Of a DNA stretch of 64,000 nucleotides, positions 10,501 through 19,192 are shown in pieces; position 1 is the first letter of the stretch; each line of letters begins with the position of its first letter. The DNA lies in assembly GCA_963816435.1 (NCBI GenBank), contig CAWFKS010000020.1, positions 62,001-126,000 of the forward strand, given 5' to 3'. The notes under the pieces are model-generated. The model had not been told where the DNA came from. It saw only the letters and a program-made list of their open reading frames with translations, and made no database searches. The stretch is from CAWFKS01 sp963816435 (GTDB lineage Bacteria > Pseudomonadota > Alphaproteobacteria > Rhizobiales > Rhizobiaceae). The position numbers were made by a program, and so were the translations under genes.

Positions 10501-10520
10501 ATGCAGGTAAATACCTGCAT
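10501..10520. promoter_or_regulatory. Operator palindrome of the ArsR cassette
   Basis: ATGCAGGTA and TACCTGCAT form a dyad with 9-bp arms around AA, 28 bases upstream of the ArsR GTG start. This is the size and symmetry expected for an ArsR dimer site. It also lies about 130 bases upstream of ccmC on the other strand. Confidence 0.7.
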
Positions 10521-10613
10521 GTCAAGCGCGTGCCATACGACAAGGCCCGGCCGACCACACCGCCCACTCCGACTGAGGGCCGCGACACATCACCCGCCTT
10601 TGATGCCGGTCAA

Positions 10614-10642
10614 TTGCCTGCCGCATTCCCGCGGACTATGTA
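10614..10642 (+). promoter_or_regulatory. Candidate promoter of ccmCDG
   Basis: TTGCCT (10614-10619) and TATGTA (10637-10642) are separated by 17 bases. The predicted start falls at about 10649, next to the ccmC ATG at 10650, so the message could be leaderless or nearly so. A separate promoter would make sense because ccmC is cut off from ccmAB by four unrelated genes. Confidence 0.45.
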
Positions 10643-10649
10643 ACGGCCC

Positions 10650-11417
10650 ATGAGCGACACGACCGTCACGACCTCGCGCTGGACCGACCTCGCCAACCCG
10701 ACCCGCTTCATCGCGTTTTCGGGCCGCGTGCTGCCGTGGCTGTCGGCGATCGCGGTGATCGTGCTGGCGATCGGCCTCTATCTGGCCGTCACCGCGCCGG
10801 AGGACGTGCAGCAGGGCATCACGGTCAGGATCATGTTCCTGCACGTGCCGTTCGCCTGGCTGTCGATGATGATCTACGCGATCATGGCGGTGTCTTCGCT
10901 CGGCACGCTGGTGTGGCGGCACCCGCTGGCCGACGTGGCGCTGAAGGCCGCCGCCCCGATCGGCGCGGTGTTCACCTTCCTGGCGCTGGTCACCGGCTCG
11001 ATCTGGGGCCGGCCGATGTGGGGCACCTGGTGGGTGTGGGACGCGCGGCTGACCTCGATGTTCGTGCTGTTCCTCGTCTATCTCGGCATCATCGCGCTGA
11101 CGCGCGCGCTCGACGATCCCGGCCGCGCGGCCCGTGCGGCGGCGCTGGTGACGCTGGTCGGCGTCGTCAACCTGCCGATCATCAAGTTCTCCGTCGACTG
11201 GTGGAACACGCTGCACCAGCCCGATTCCATCTCGCTGACCGGCTCCAGCATGGACCCGGCCTATCTCTACCCGCTGTTCATCTGCATGGGCGGCTTCACG
11301 CTCGCCTTCTTCGCGCTGCATCTTTTCGCCATGCGCACCGAGATCTGGCGCCGCCGGGTGGCCGCCATGCGCCGCATGGCCGCGCGCTCGGCCGACCGCC
11401 GGCAGGAGGCGTCATGA
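10650..11417 (+). CDS. ccmC: Heme transporter CcmC
   Basis: CcmC is the inner-membrane protein that presents heme to CcmE in cytochrome c maturation. The 255-residue protein has six membrane segments. The tryptophan-rich heme-binding motif WGRPMWGTWWVWDARLT lies near residues 119-135, between two conserved histidines (FLHVPFAW before and TLHQPDSI after). Length and layout match the family. There is no ribosome site before the ATG, consistent with a leaderless start. Its stop overlaps the ccmD start (ATGA). Confidence 0.93.
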   Translation: MSDTTVTTSRWTDLANPTRFIAFSGRVLPWLSAIAVIVLAIGLYLAVTAPEDVQQGITVRIMFLHVPFAWLSMMIYAIMAVSSLGTLVWRHPLADVALKAAAPIGAVFTFLALVTGSIWGRPMWGTWWVWDARLTSMFVLFLVYLGIIALTRALDDPGRAARAAALVTLVGVVNLPIIKFSVDWWNTLHQPDSISLTGSSMDPAYLYPLFICMGGFTLAFFALHLFAMRTEIWRRRVAAMRRMAARSADRRQEAS

Positions 11418-11584
11418 ACCACGCCGCCTTCGTCGGCGCCGCCTACGCGGTGTCCGCCGTCGTCATCGCCGCCATGCTCGCCTGGCTGTTCGTCGACCAG
11501 CGGCTGCGCCGGCGCGAGCTGGCCGAACTCGAGGCGCGCGGCGTGCGCCGGCGTTCCGAGAAGGCTTCCCCGCGTGGCCGATAG
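11414..11584 (+). CDS. ccmD: Heme exporter protein CcmD
   Basis: CcmD is a 56-residue single-span membrane protein that helps release holo-CcmE from the CcmABC complex. It begins MNHAAFVGAAYAVSAVV, has one hydrophobic helix (about residues 6-28) and a basic cytosolic tail (DQRLRRRELAELEARG), the standard CcmD pattern. It overlaps ccmC by four bases and ccmG by 11 bases, so the three genes form a tight operon. Confidence 0.85.
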   Translation: MNHAAFVGAAYAVSAVVIAAMLAWLFVDQRLRRRELAELEARGVRRRSEKASPRGR

Positions 11585-12155
11585 CGAGACCGAGACCCCG
11601 CCGCGCAAGCCGCGCCTGTGGCTGGTGCTGTTGCCGCTGGTCGCCTTCCTGGCGCTTGCCGGCGTGTTCCTGATGCAGCTGGAATCCGGGCGCGACACCA
11701 GCGCGATCCCGTCGGCCCTGATCGGCCAGCAAGCGCCGGCGACGAACCTGCCGCCGCTGGAAGACACGGGCCTGCCGGGCATCTCGTCTGACAAGTTCAA
11801 GGGCCGCGTGACGCTGGTCAACGTCTGGGGCTCGTGGTGCGTGCCGTGCCGCGAGGAGCATCCGTTGCTCCTGCAGCTCACCGGCGACGACCGCTTCGTG
11901 CTCGCCGGCTTCAACTACAAGGACAAGGCCGAGAACGCCCGCCGCTTCCTCGGCGAACTCGGCAATCCGTTCGACGAGATCGGCGTCGACCCGACCGGCC
12001 GCGAGGCGATCGACTGGGGCGTCTACGGCGTGCCCGAGACCTTCGTCGTCGGCAAGGACGGCAAGATCCTCTACAAGCATGTCGGCCCGTTCACGCAGGA
12101 CTCCATCGACAACGAGCTGATGCCCGAGGTCGAGAAGGCGCTCGCAGCGTCATGA
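11574..12155 (+). CDS. ccmG: Thiol:disulfide interchange protein CcmG/DsbE
   Basis: CcmG is a membrane-anchored periplasmic thioredoxin that reduces apocytochrome c cysteines before heme attachment. The protein has 193 residues. An N-terminal membrane anchor covers about residues 14-35, and the active site WGSWCVPC places the redox cysteines at 89 and 92. GVYGVPETFVVGKDGKI carries the conserved cis-proline region. The start is GTG at 11574 inside the end of ccmD. The stop overlaps the start of the DUF2332 gene (ATGA). Confidence 0.92.
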   Translation: MADSETETPPRKPRLWLVLLPLVAFLALAGVFLMQLESGRDTSAIPSALIGQQAPATNLPPLEDTGLPGISSDKFKGRVTLVNVWGSWCVPCREEHPLLLQLTGDDRFVLAGFNYKDKAENARRFLGELGNPFDEIGVDPTGREAIDWGVYGVPETFVVGKDGKILYKHVGPFTQDSIDNELMPEVEKALAAS

Positions 12156-13201
12156 GCGGCGAAGACGATATCCGCGCGGCGTTCCGCCAGCAGGCGAAAG
12201 CCTGTCATGGGCTGGGCTCGCCGTTCACCGGGAGGCTCTGCGAGCTTGCCGCCGAACGTCTCGGCCGCGACACGGCGGTCGGACGCGCGGTGCTCGACTG
12301 GCAGGGCAAGCCGGTTGCCGACGCGCTGGCGCTGCGCTTCTGCGGCGGACTGCACGCGCTGGTGCTATCCGATGCCGACGACACGCTGGCGGCCGTCTAT
12401 CCGCCGCACGATGCCGGCGACGAAGCGGTGTGGGACGCGGTCGCCCGCGCGCTCGTCGCGCACGAGGCCTTCCTGCTGGACTTCCTGAAATCGCCGCCGC
12501 AGACCAACGAGACGGCGCGCTCGGCGATGCTCCTGCCGGGCTTCCTGCTGCTCGCCCGCGAGACCGGCCTTCCGCTGGCCGTCCACGAGATCGGCGCCAG
12601 CGCCGGGCTGAACCTCAACTTCGACCGCTTCCGCTACGACTATGGCGGCGCAGAGCTGGGGCGACGCGGCCTCGCCGGCCAGGATGTCGCCGGAGGTGCG
12701 CGGCGACACCGCACCGCCGCTGCAGGGCGAGCTGGTCGTGGCCTCGCGCGACGGCTGCGACATCTCGCCGATCGACATCGGCGACCCGGCGCAGCGGCTG
12801 CGGGTGCGCTCCTATGTCTGGGCCGACCAGACGGCGCGGCTGGAACGGCTCGACGCGGCGATCTCGATTGCCGACGAGGCGGGCGTGTCGGTCGAAAAGG
12901 CCGACGCCGCCGATTTCGTCCGCCGCCGGCTGGCGGAGCGAAACCGGGCACGGCCTTCGTGCTCTTCCATTCGATCATGTGGCAATACATGCCGCAGGCC
13001 TCGAAGGACGGCGTGCTGGCCGCACTCGAGGAGGCCGGCCGCGAGGCGACGGCGGAAGCGCCGGTCGCCCGGCTGAGGATGGAGCCGCGCGGCGAGACCG
13101 GCTTCGCCACGCTAAGCCTGACCACATGGCCGGGCGGCGAGACGCGGCGGCTGGCGAAATGCGACTACCACGGCCGCTGGATCGAGTGGACCGGCGGCTA
13201 G
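12152..13201 (+). CDS. DUF2332 domain-containing protein (two compensating frameshifts)
   Basis: This is a 349-residue protein of the DUF2332 family, whose function is not established. Family motifs are LPLAVHEIGASAGLNLNFDR, SPIDIGDPAQRL with SYVWADQ, and FHSIMWQYMPQ. The middle section from about 12650 to 12940 is in another frame. One extra G near 12650 and one missing base near 12939 explain this, and the net length is unchanged. Without correction about 97 residues would be scrambled although no stop appears. It overlaps the end of ccmG and so may be co-transcribed with the ccm genes. Confidence 0.8.
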   Translation: MSGEDDIRAAFRQQAKACHGLGSPFTGRLCELAAERLGRDTAVGRAVLDWQGKPVADALALRFCGGLHALVLSDADDTLAAVYPPHDAGDEAVWDAVARALVAHEAFLLDFLKSPPQTNETARSAMLLPGFLLLARETGLPLAVHEIGASAGLNLNFDRFRYDYGGAELGRRGLAGQDVAGGARRHRTAAAGRAGRGLARRLRHLADRHRRPGAAAAGALLCLGRPDGAAGTARRGDLDCRRGGRVGRKGRRRRFRPPPAGGAKPGTAFVLFHSIMWQYMPQASKDGVLAALEEAGREATAEAPVARLRMEPRGETGFATLSLTTWPGGETRRLAKCDYHGRWIEWTGG

Positions 13202-13302
13202 CGCAATTCCAGGAAAAGTGGGACCCGGTTTTCCGTCCGGATTTGCGCGAAAACGAGAACCTGGAGCGGTTCGTCGATTCCGTGAAGCGATGAACCGCTC
13301 CA
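13202..13302. repeat. AATTCC-type dispersed repeat plus 11-bp palindrome
   Basis: Directly after the DUF2332 stop codon lies a unit of about 58 bases starting GCAATTCCAGGAAAAGTG and including GGTTTTCCGTCCGGA. A second copy lies at 60183-60243 in the opposite orientation. It is followed by a perfect palindrome TGGAGCGGTTC (13262-13272) and GAACCGCTCCA (13292-13302). Both resemble dispersed rhizobial repeats often found downstream of genes. Confidence 0.7.
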
Positions 13303-13321
13303 AGGCGCTGCGGCGCCCGCG

Positions 13322-13936
13322 CTACCACATCGACTTGCGATAGGATTCGTCGAGCCCCTGGTCGAGCTCGGCGACCGACTGCGCCAGCGCCAGCTGGTCG
13401 CGCAGGATGGCGCCGAGCGTCGGCATGTCGGCGCGCGCCGGCCAGCTTTCCGGCGCCCAGAGCTGCGAGCGCATGAACGCCTTGGCGCAGTGCATGTAGA
13501 CGGCGTTGACGGCGACGACCAGCACGGTGGCGGGCTCCTTGCCGTCGACGGCAAGCTCGCGGCGCAGGCCGGCATCGGCGGTGATGCGGCCCTCGCCGTT
13601 GACGCGCAGCGTCTCGTTCATGCCCGGCACGAGGAACAGCAGCCCCACCGCCGGATTGGCGACGATGTTCTCGAACGTGTCGAGGCGGTTGTTGCCCGGG
13701 CGGTCGGGAATGGCCAGCGTCACGTCGTCGAGCACCGCGACGAAGCCCGGCCTGTCGCCTTTCGGCGTGACGTCGGCATTGCCGTCGCCGTCCTGCGAGC
13801 CGATCAGCACGAAGGGGCTCTTCGACAGGAAATTGCGGGCGTGGGCGTCGAGGAAGCGCAGTTCCTTCTTCAGCGAGTTGCCGTGAGCTTCCCTGTAGTG
13901 CGCGCGCAGTTCCTCTCGCGAGGTGATGAATTCCAT
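13322..13936 (-). CDS. Pyridoxamine 5'-phosphate oxidase-family flavoprotein
   Basis: This encodes a 204-residue split-barrel flavoprotein of the PPOX superfamily (MSMEG_1061-like subgroup), likely binding FMN as a dimer. Core blocks are FVLIGSQDGDGNADVTPKGD (about residues 40-60), LAIPDRPGNNRLDTFENI and VGLLFLVPGMNETLRVNGEG. MHCAKAFMRSQLW near residue 150 is typical of this subgroup. Substrate is unknown. The start ATG at 13936 lies five bases after the yciB stop, so the two are probably one transcript. Confidence 0.85.
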   Translation of the reverse strand: MEFITSREELRAHYREAHGNSLKKELRFLDAHARNFLSKSPFVLIGSQDGDGNADVTPKGDRPGFVAVLDDVTLAIPDRPGNNRLDTFENIVANPAVGLLFLVPGMNETLRVNGEGRITADAGLRRELAVDGKEPATVLVVAVNAVYMHCAKAFMRSQLWAPESWPARADMPTLGAILRDQLALAQSVAELDQGLDESYRKSMW

Positions 13937-13941
13937 TCGCC

Positions 13942-14619
13942 CTATTCCCCCGGCTTGCCCGCTGGCTCCTCCACCGCGTGGCGCATGATCAGCGGCATCT
14001 GGCTGAGCGTGAAGACCAGCGTGATCGGCATGATGCCCCACACCTTGAACGTAACCCACGCGTCGGTGGAGAAATTGCGCCAGACGATCTCGTTGAGCAC
14101 GGCCAGAAGGATGAAGAACAGGCCCCAGCGCAGCGTCAGCTTGCGCCAGCCCTCGGCGTCGAGCCGGAAGGCGGAATCGAAGACGTAGCCGAGCAGCGAC
14201 TTCCCGAACGCCAGCCCGCCGAGCAGGATGACGGCGAACAGGCCGTTGATGATGGTCGGCTTCATCTTGATGAAGACGTCGTCGTGCAGATAGAGCGTCA
14301 GCCCGCCGAACACGAACACCACGACGCCCGAGACCAGCGGCATCATCGGCAGGCTGCGGGTCAGCAGCCACGACACGACCAGCGCGATCGCGGTGGCGGC
14401 CATGAACAGGCCGGTGGCGACGAAGATCGGCCCGCCGAAGGCGCCGAGCGCGGGGAATTTCGCGACCAGCCACTCGCCCTTGGTGTTGGCGAAGAAGAAG
14501 ACCATCAGCGGCCCGAGTTCCAGCGCCAGCTTGAGCAGCGGGTTCATCGCCGTCTTCTTGCGCTCGGCCTCGGTCTCTTCCGACGGGTCCGGCTCGATGA
14601 TGTGGTGGTGCTGGTTCAT
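13942..14619 (-). CDS. yciB: Inner membrane-spanning protein YciB (septation protein A)
   Basis: This encodes a 225-residue polytopic protein of the YciB/IspZ family, which interacts with elongation and division proteins in enterobacteria. [18 protein letters not shown] opens the membrane domain at about residue 28. [34 protein letters not shown] and [16 protein letters not shown] are family signatures. The first 25 residues (histidine- and acid-rich) are an extension, so translation might instead begin at the internal MNPLLK. It sits downstream of ftsY across a repeat element. Confidence 0.87.
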   Translation of the reverse strand: MNQHHHIIEPDPSEETEAERKKTAMNPLLKLALELGPLMVFFFANTKGEWLVAKFPALGAFGGPIFVATGLFMAATAIALVVSWLLTRSLPMMPLVSGVVVFVFGGLTLYLHDDVFIKMKPTIINGLFAVILLGGLAFGKSLLGYVFDSAFRLDAEGWRKLTLRWGLFFILLAVLNEIVWRNFSTDAWVTFKVWGIMPITLVFTLSQMPLIMRHAVEEPAGKPGE

Positions 14620-14668
14620 GCGGGCTCCGGCTCGGGGGTTTTGTTGCGAGAGGTGGCCGCTCCTTCGC

Positions 14669-14819
14669 GCCCCCCTCTGTCCTGCCGGACATCTCCCCCA
14701 CATGTGGGGAGATTGGCTGCCCGCAATGTGGGCTCTTCATCCGAAGACAATGGCGAAATCGTGAAAGACGGCCGATCTCCCACCGCGTGGGGGAGATGCC
14801 CGGCATGGCAGAGGGGGGC
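14669..14819. repeat. Nested palindromic intergenic element (RIME-like)
   Basis: This 151-base element has perfect 11-bp terminal inverted repeats (14669-14679 and 14809-14819) and inner 12-bp inverted repeats (14690-14701 and 14787-14798). The CATCTCCCCCAC and CAGAGGGGGGC modules also occur in the element inside ftsY. It fills the spacer between ftsY and yciB. Confidence 0.78.
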
Positions 14820-14844
14820 AAAATGGGGCGTCAGCATATCCGCA

Positions 14845-16593
14845 CTACCCCACTCCCGCGATTGCCCTGGCGAAATCGCCGGCGGAGAACGGCTCCAGAT
14901 CCTCGACCTGCTCGCCGACGCCGATGAAGTAGACCGGCAGCTTGTGCTTGGCGGCGATGCCGACGAGGATGCCGCCGCGCGCCGTGCCGTCGAGCTTGGT
15001 CATCACCAGCCCGTTGACGCCGGCGATGTTCCTGAAAATCTCGACCTGGTTGAGCGCGTTCTGGCCGGTGGTGGCGTCGACCGTCTGCAAGCACCGTGTG
15101 CGGGGCGTCCGGATCGAGCTTGCCGAGCACGCGCACGATCTTTTCCAGTTCGGCCATCAGCTCGGCCTTGTTCTGCAGCCGGCCGGCCGTGTCGATGACG
15201 AGCACGTCGGACCCGGCTTCCTTCGCCTTCTCGAAGGCGTCGTAGGCGAGCCCCGCCGCATCGGCGCCGAGCTTGGAGGAGACCACCGGCGAGCCGGTGC
15301 GCTCGCCCCAGATCTTCAGCTGCTCGATCGCCGCGGCGCGGAACGTGTCGCCGGCCGCCAGCATCACCGACAGCCCGCCGTCGGTCAGCTTGGCGGCGAG
15401 CTTGCCGATCGTCGTGGTCTTGCCGGTGCCGTTGACGCCGACGACCAGGATGACGTGCGGCTTGTGGGACAGGTCGAGCTCCAGCGGCATCGCCACCGGG
15501 GTCAGCACCTTCTCGATCTCGGTGGCCATGATGGCGCGCACTTCCGCGTCCGAGACGTCTCGCCCGTAACGGCTCGACGACAGCGCGTCGGTGACGCGGA
15601 TCGCCGTTTCCATGCCGAGATCCGCCTGGATCAGCACGTCCTCGAGGTCCTGCAGCGTGTCCTCGTCGAGCCGGCGCTTGGTGAAGACGCCGGAGATCGA
15701 CGACGACAATTCGCGCGAGGACCGCGACAGGCCCTCGCGCAGCCGCTGGAACCATGGCGTGCGGGGGGCGGCCTGCGGCGCTGGTTCGGCCGGCGCGGCG
15801 GCGGCGCGGCGCTCGACGGTTTTCGAGACGGTGACGCGGCCGGCTTCGCCGCCCGGCTTGTCCCCCGAAGGAGAGGGAGAGGGCGCGGCAGCCGGCGCCG
15901 GCGTCTCTCCCCCCTCGAGGGGGAGATGGCCCGAAGGGCCAGAGGGGGTCGCCTCGGCAGGGCGCGACGCCGTGCTCATTCGGACGTGCTCGGCGCTGCC
16001 GTGTCGGCAGAAGGCGGCGTCGCGGCGGCGTCACCGACCCCACCCCGGCCGGCTTTGCCGTCCGACTTGTCCCCCGAGGGGGAGGGAGGCGCCGCCGCCG
16101 GCTCGCGCGCGGCAGCAGCTTCGCGGTGCAGTTCGGCGTCGCTCGGCGCGGCGTGCTTTTCCGCAACCGGCTGTTCGCTCTCCGGCTCGCCGAGAGGTTC
16201 GATGCCCGGCTCGGGCGGCGTCTCGGGTTCGTCGGCCGCACCCGGCTGCCCGGCCGGCAGCGCCGAGCCGGTGTCGCCGCCGGCATCCTCCGGCCTCACC
16301 GGCTTTTCCGGCTCCTCGGCTTCGGGGCCGGGCGTCGGGTGGGGCGGCGGCTCTTCCACGACCGAGGGACGTTCGGGCGTCTGCGGCGTCTCGGGAATCT
16401 CGCGCGGCTGCGCCGGGCCGACTTCGGGCGACGGCTCGGGTGTTTCGGGCGCGGCAGCGTGCGCAGGGGGTGGGGGCGCCTGCGTTTCCGCGGCCTGCTC
16501 CGCCGCGGGCTGCTTTTCCGCCTCCTCGGGCGGCGTCTCCTCGACGCGCTTGTTGCCGAAGGAGAAGACTTTCTTGATGAAGCCGAGTGCCAT
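14845..16593 (-). CDS. ftsY: Signal recognition particle receptor FtsY (broken into three frames)
   Basis: FtsY is the membrane-associated GTPase that receives the SRP-ribosome complex at SecYEG. An N-terminal A-domain frame (16593-15976, 205 residues, MALGFIKKVFSFG, then Pro/Glu-rich) ends in a stop that overlaps an ATG at 15979 (ATGA). From there the NG domain runs with P-loop GVNGTGKTT and DTAGR. One extra base at 15089-15090 then moves the last 80 residues (QTVDATTGQNALNQVEIF, TKLDGTARGG) to another frame. The A-domain carries two translated copies of an intergenic repeat. The 15090 indel is probably a sequence error. The 15976 break could be error or true domain fission. Confidence 0.88.
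15835..15962. repeat. Palindromic repeat inside the ftsY coding region
   Basis: GGCTTCGCCGCCCGGCTTGT, then CCCCCGAAGGAGAGGGAG, then CTCCCCCCTCGAGGGGGAG and GGCCCGAAGGGCC form a mosaic that matches modules of the intergenic elements. On the ftsY strand it is read in frame as PSGPSGHLPLEGGETP and SPSGDKPGGEAGRV. Borders are approximate. Confidence 0.6.
16036..16100. repeat. Second repeat copy inside the ftsY coding region
   Basis: GGCCGGCTTTGCCGTCCGAC followed by TTGTCCCCCGAGGGGGAGG repeats the first half of the 15835 element. It is translated as SPSGDKSDGKAGRGG in the FtsY A-domain, parallel to SPSGDKPGGEAGRV encoded by the other copy. Confidence 0.6.
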
Positions 16594-16603
16594 GCGTGTC
16601 CCG

Positions 16604-17903
16604 TCAGGCGGCGCGCGCGCGGGCGCTCTTGGTATGCGAAGGCGCGGCGATCAGTCTGTCGCCGTCGTGGGCGGCGATGTCTGCGGCAACGATCTCGCCG
16701 GGCGCGCCGTTCCCGAGCGCGACCAGCGCGAAGCCTTCCGTGCGCCCCAGCCCCTCGCGCTCGACCAGAACGTTCTGGCTGGTGCCGACCAGCGCGTCGA
16801 GATGGCGGCGGTGCGCCGCCTCGCCGGCAGCCCTCAGCCGCGCCGCGCGTTCCTTGACGATCGCCGCGGTCGAGTTGCGGCATGCGCGCGGCCGGCGTGC
16901 CCTCGCGCGGGCTGAACGGGAAGACGTGGAGATGGGTCAGCCCGCATTCCTCGACGATCTTCAGCGAGTTCTCGAACATCGCCTCGGTCTCGGTCGGAAA
17001 GCCGGCGATGATGTCGGCGCCGAAGACGATGTCGGGCCGCAGGCGCCGCACGTCCTCGCAGAAGCGGATGGCGTCGTCGCGAAGGTGGCGGCGCTTCATG
17101 CGCTTCAGGATCATGTCGTCGCCGGACTGCAGCGACAGGTGCAGATGCGGCATCAGCCGCGTCTCGGTCGCGATCGCGTCCATCAGCGCCGCGTCGGCCT
17201 CGATGGAATCGATCGAGGACAGCCGCAGCCGATCGAGCTCCGGCACCTGCTTCAATATGGTTTGAACCAGACGCCCGAGGCGCGGCGCGCCCGGCAGGTC
17301 GGCGCCGTAGGAGGTGAGGTCGACGCCCGACAGCACCACCTCGCGATAACCGTTAGCCGCGAGCCGCTTGACCTGCTCGACCACCGAACCCATCGGCACA
17401 GATCGCGAATTGCCGCGCCCGTAGGGGATGATGCAGAAGGTGCAGCGGTGGTCGCAGCCGTTCTGCACCTGCACGAAGGCGCGCGCCCTGCCCTCGATCG
17501 CGTCGACCATGTGGCCGGCGGTCTCGGTGACCGACATGATGTCGTTGACGCGGGCCTTCTCGAAATCGTTGACGCCGAAATCCGGCAGCGCGCGGTAGTT
17601 GTGCGCCTTCAGCTTTTCCTCGTTGCCGAGCACGAGGTCGACCTCGTCCATTTCGGCGAAGGTGGCGGGCTCGGTCTGCGCCGCGCAGCCGGTGACGACG
17701 ATGCGGGCTTGCGGGTTCTCGCGGCGCGCCTTGCGGATCGCCTGCCGCGCCTGGCGCACGGCTTCCGCCGTCACCGCGCAGGTGTTGACGACGATGGCGC
17801 CGCCGGCGAGCGCGGAAAGCCCGGCCTTCTCGGCCTCGCGGCGGATGACCTCGGACTCGTAGGTGTTGAGCCGGCAGCCGAAGGTGACGATGTCGAGGCT
17901 CAT
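16604..17903 (-). CDS. mtaB: tRNA t6A37 methylthiotransferase MtaB (one-base frameshift)
   Basis: MtaB is a radical-SAM enzyme that converts t6A at position 37 of tRNA to ms2t6A. The reconstructed length is 432 residues. The N-terminal UPF0004 domain has C10, C42 and C73. The radical-SAM motif CDHRCTFC gives C150, C154 and C157. PHLHLSLQSGDD and DIIAGFPTETE are further signatures. An extra base at 16864-16865 shifts the last 87 residues. Correcting it joins ARMPQLDR to the TRAM-like tail ending in SARARAA. The start overlaps the dapF stop by one base, so dapF, mtaB and ftsY form one operon. Confidence 0.9.
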
Positions 17904-18785
17904 CAGGCGGTCTCCTCGACTTCGCGCTCCCAGGCGCCGGTGGCCGGGTCGAACAGGCCGGAAAACTCCCACTCCGCGGGACCGGTCATGACGACGTGGT
18001 CATCCTCGCGCCAGACGATGTGGAGCGGGCCGCCGGGCACGGTGACGGTAACGTCGCGGCCGGTGCGCCTGGTGCGCGCCGCGCAGACGGCGGCCGCGCA
18101 GGCTGCCGTGCCGCAGGCCTTCGTCAGCCCCGCGCCGCGCTCCCACGTGCGGATGGTCACCGCGTCGCGCGCCGTCACCTGGGCAATGGTGATATTGGCG
18201 CGCTCGGGAAAGATCGGATGGTTTTCCAGCAGCGGCCCGAAGCGTTCGAGATCGTAGGCCCAGACGTCGTCGTCGACCCAGAACACGGCGTGCGGATTGC
18301 CCATCGACACGACCGAGGGCGAATGCAGCACCGGGGCGTCGATCGGCCCGACCTGCAGCTCGATCATGCGCGTGTCGCGGAATTCCTCCGCCAGCGGAAT
18401 GTCCTGCCAGCCGAAGCGCGGCTTGCCCATGTCGACCGAGATCGTGCCGTCGGGATGCTCCTCGGCGTTGAGGATGCCGGCGCGCGTCTCGAAGGTGAAC
18501 TTCGCCGTGCCGGTCTCGGCCGACAGCGCCTGCACCACGCAGCGCGTGCCGTTGCCGCAGGCTTCCGCCGGCGAGCCGTCGGAATTGAGGATGTCGATGT
18601 AATAGGCCGTGCCGGGCGTCTTCGGGTCATGGATGGCCATGATCTGGTCGAAGCGCGTCGCCGGGTCGGCATTCAGCGCGACCGCGGCGGCCGGGCGTCA
18701 CCCGGTCGCGACGGCCCCGCATGTCGGCGACGATGATCTCGTTGCCGAGCCCGTTCATCTTGGCGAAATGCGCGCGGCTTTCCAT
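17903..18785 (-). CDS. dapF: Diaminopimelate epimerase (one-base frameshift)
   Basis: DapF interconverts LL- and meso-diaminopimelate in lysine and peptidoglycan synthesis. The reconstructed protein has 293 residues. The catalytic cysteines lie in ACGNGTRC (C76) and KACGTAAC (C224), each followed by the expected small residues. The N-terminal 30 residues ([13 protein letters not shown]) are separated from the rest by one extra G in the run at 18693-18695. Removing it gives [21 protein letters not shown]. The ATG at 18785 is the first plausible start. It leads the dapF-mtaB-ftsY group. Confidence 0.9.
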
Positions 18786-18934
18786 GCCCGGCTATATGGC
18801 GGAATAAGGCCGCGATTGCCAGCCCGGCATGCGACGGCGACGGAAGCGGAGAACCGCTCCCGTCGCCATCCGATGCGAGCAAGGCTCGACTGTTTCCTGC
18901 GGGCGGCGAAGGAACAGCGTTCCCCCGCCCTCGC

Positions 18935-19096
18935 TCAGGCGATCGCGATGACGCCGAACAGCACCAGCAGGAACAGGATCAGCACGATGCCGATCAGAAT
19001 CTTGGCGCCGGTCAGCGCAACGCCCGAAACGGCGTTGAAGCCGAGCAGGCCCGCAATGGCCGCGACTGCGAGAAGGATAAGAATCCATTTGATCAT
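18935..19096 (-). CDS. DUF1328 small membrane protein
   Basis: This encodes a 53-residue protein of the DUF1328/UPF0391 (YtjA) family with two hydrophobic helices: MIKWILILLAVAAIAGLLG, and ALTGAKILIGIVLILFLLVL at the end. Function is not known. GGGAG lies eight bases before the ATG at 19096, which decides the start over a longer upstream frame. A near-perfect EcfG stress promoter lies about 40 bases upstream, fitting reports that such small membrane proteins belong to rhizobial general stress regulons. Confidence 0.85.
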   Translation of the reverse strand: MIKWILILLAVAAIAGLLGFNAVSGVALTGAKILIGIVLILFLLVLFGVIAIA

Positions 19097-19132
19097 GCAA
19101 AATTCTCCCGTGACTGGATAAATCGCGGCCAA

Positions 19133-19158
19133 AACGTGGCGCGGGCCGAATTTGTTCC
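19133..19158 (-). promoter_or_regulatory. EcfG-type general stress promoter (DUF1328)
   Basis: On the minus strand GGAAC (19158-19154), 17 bases and CGTT (19136-19133) match the EcfG/RpoE2 consensus GGAAC-N16/17-CGTT. The predicted transcript start is about 30 bases before the ATG at 19096. Confidence 0.75.
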
Positions 19159-19192
19159 GGCAACGGGAATGTTCGAGATGTCTGCCGGCGGC

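Noticed and set aside
18909..18921. GGAACAGCGTTCC resembling an EcfG promoter
   Set aside because: The spacing between GGAAC and GTT is far too short. It is a small palindrome near the 3' end of the DUF1328 gene.
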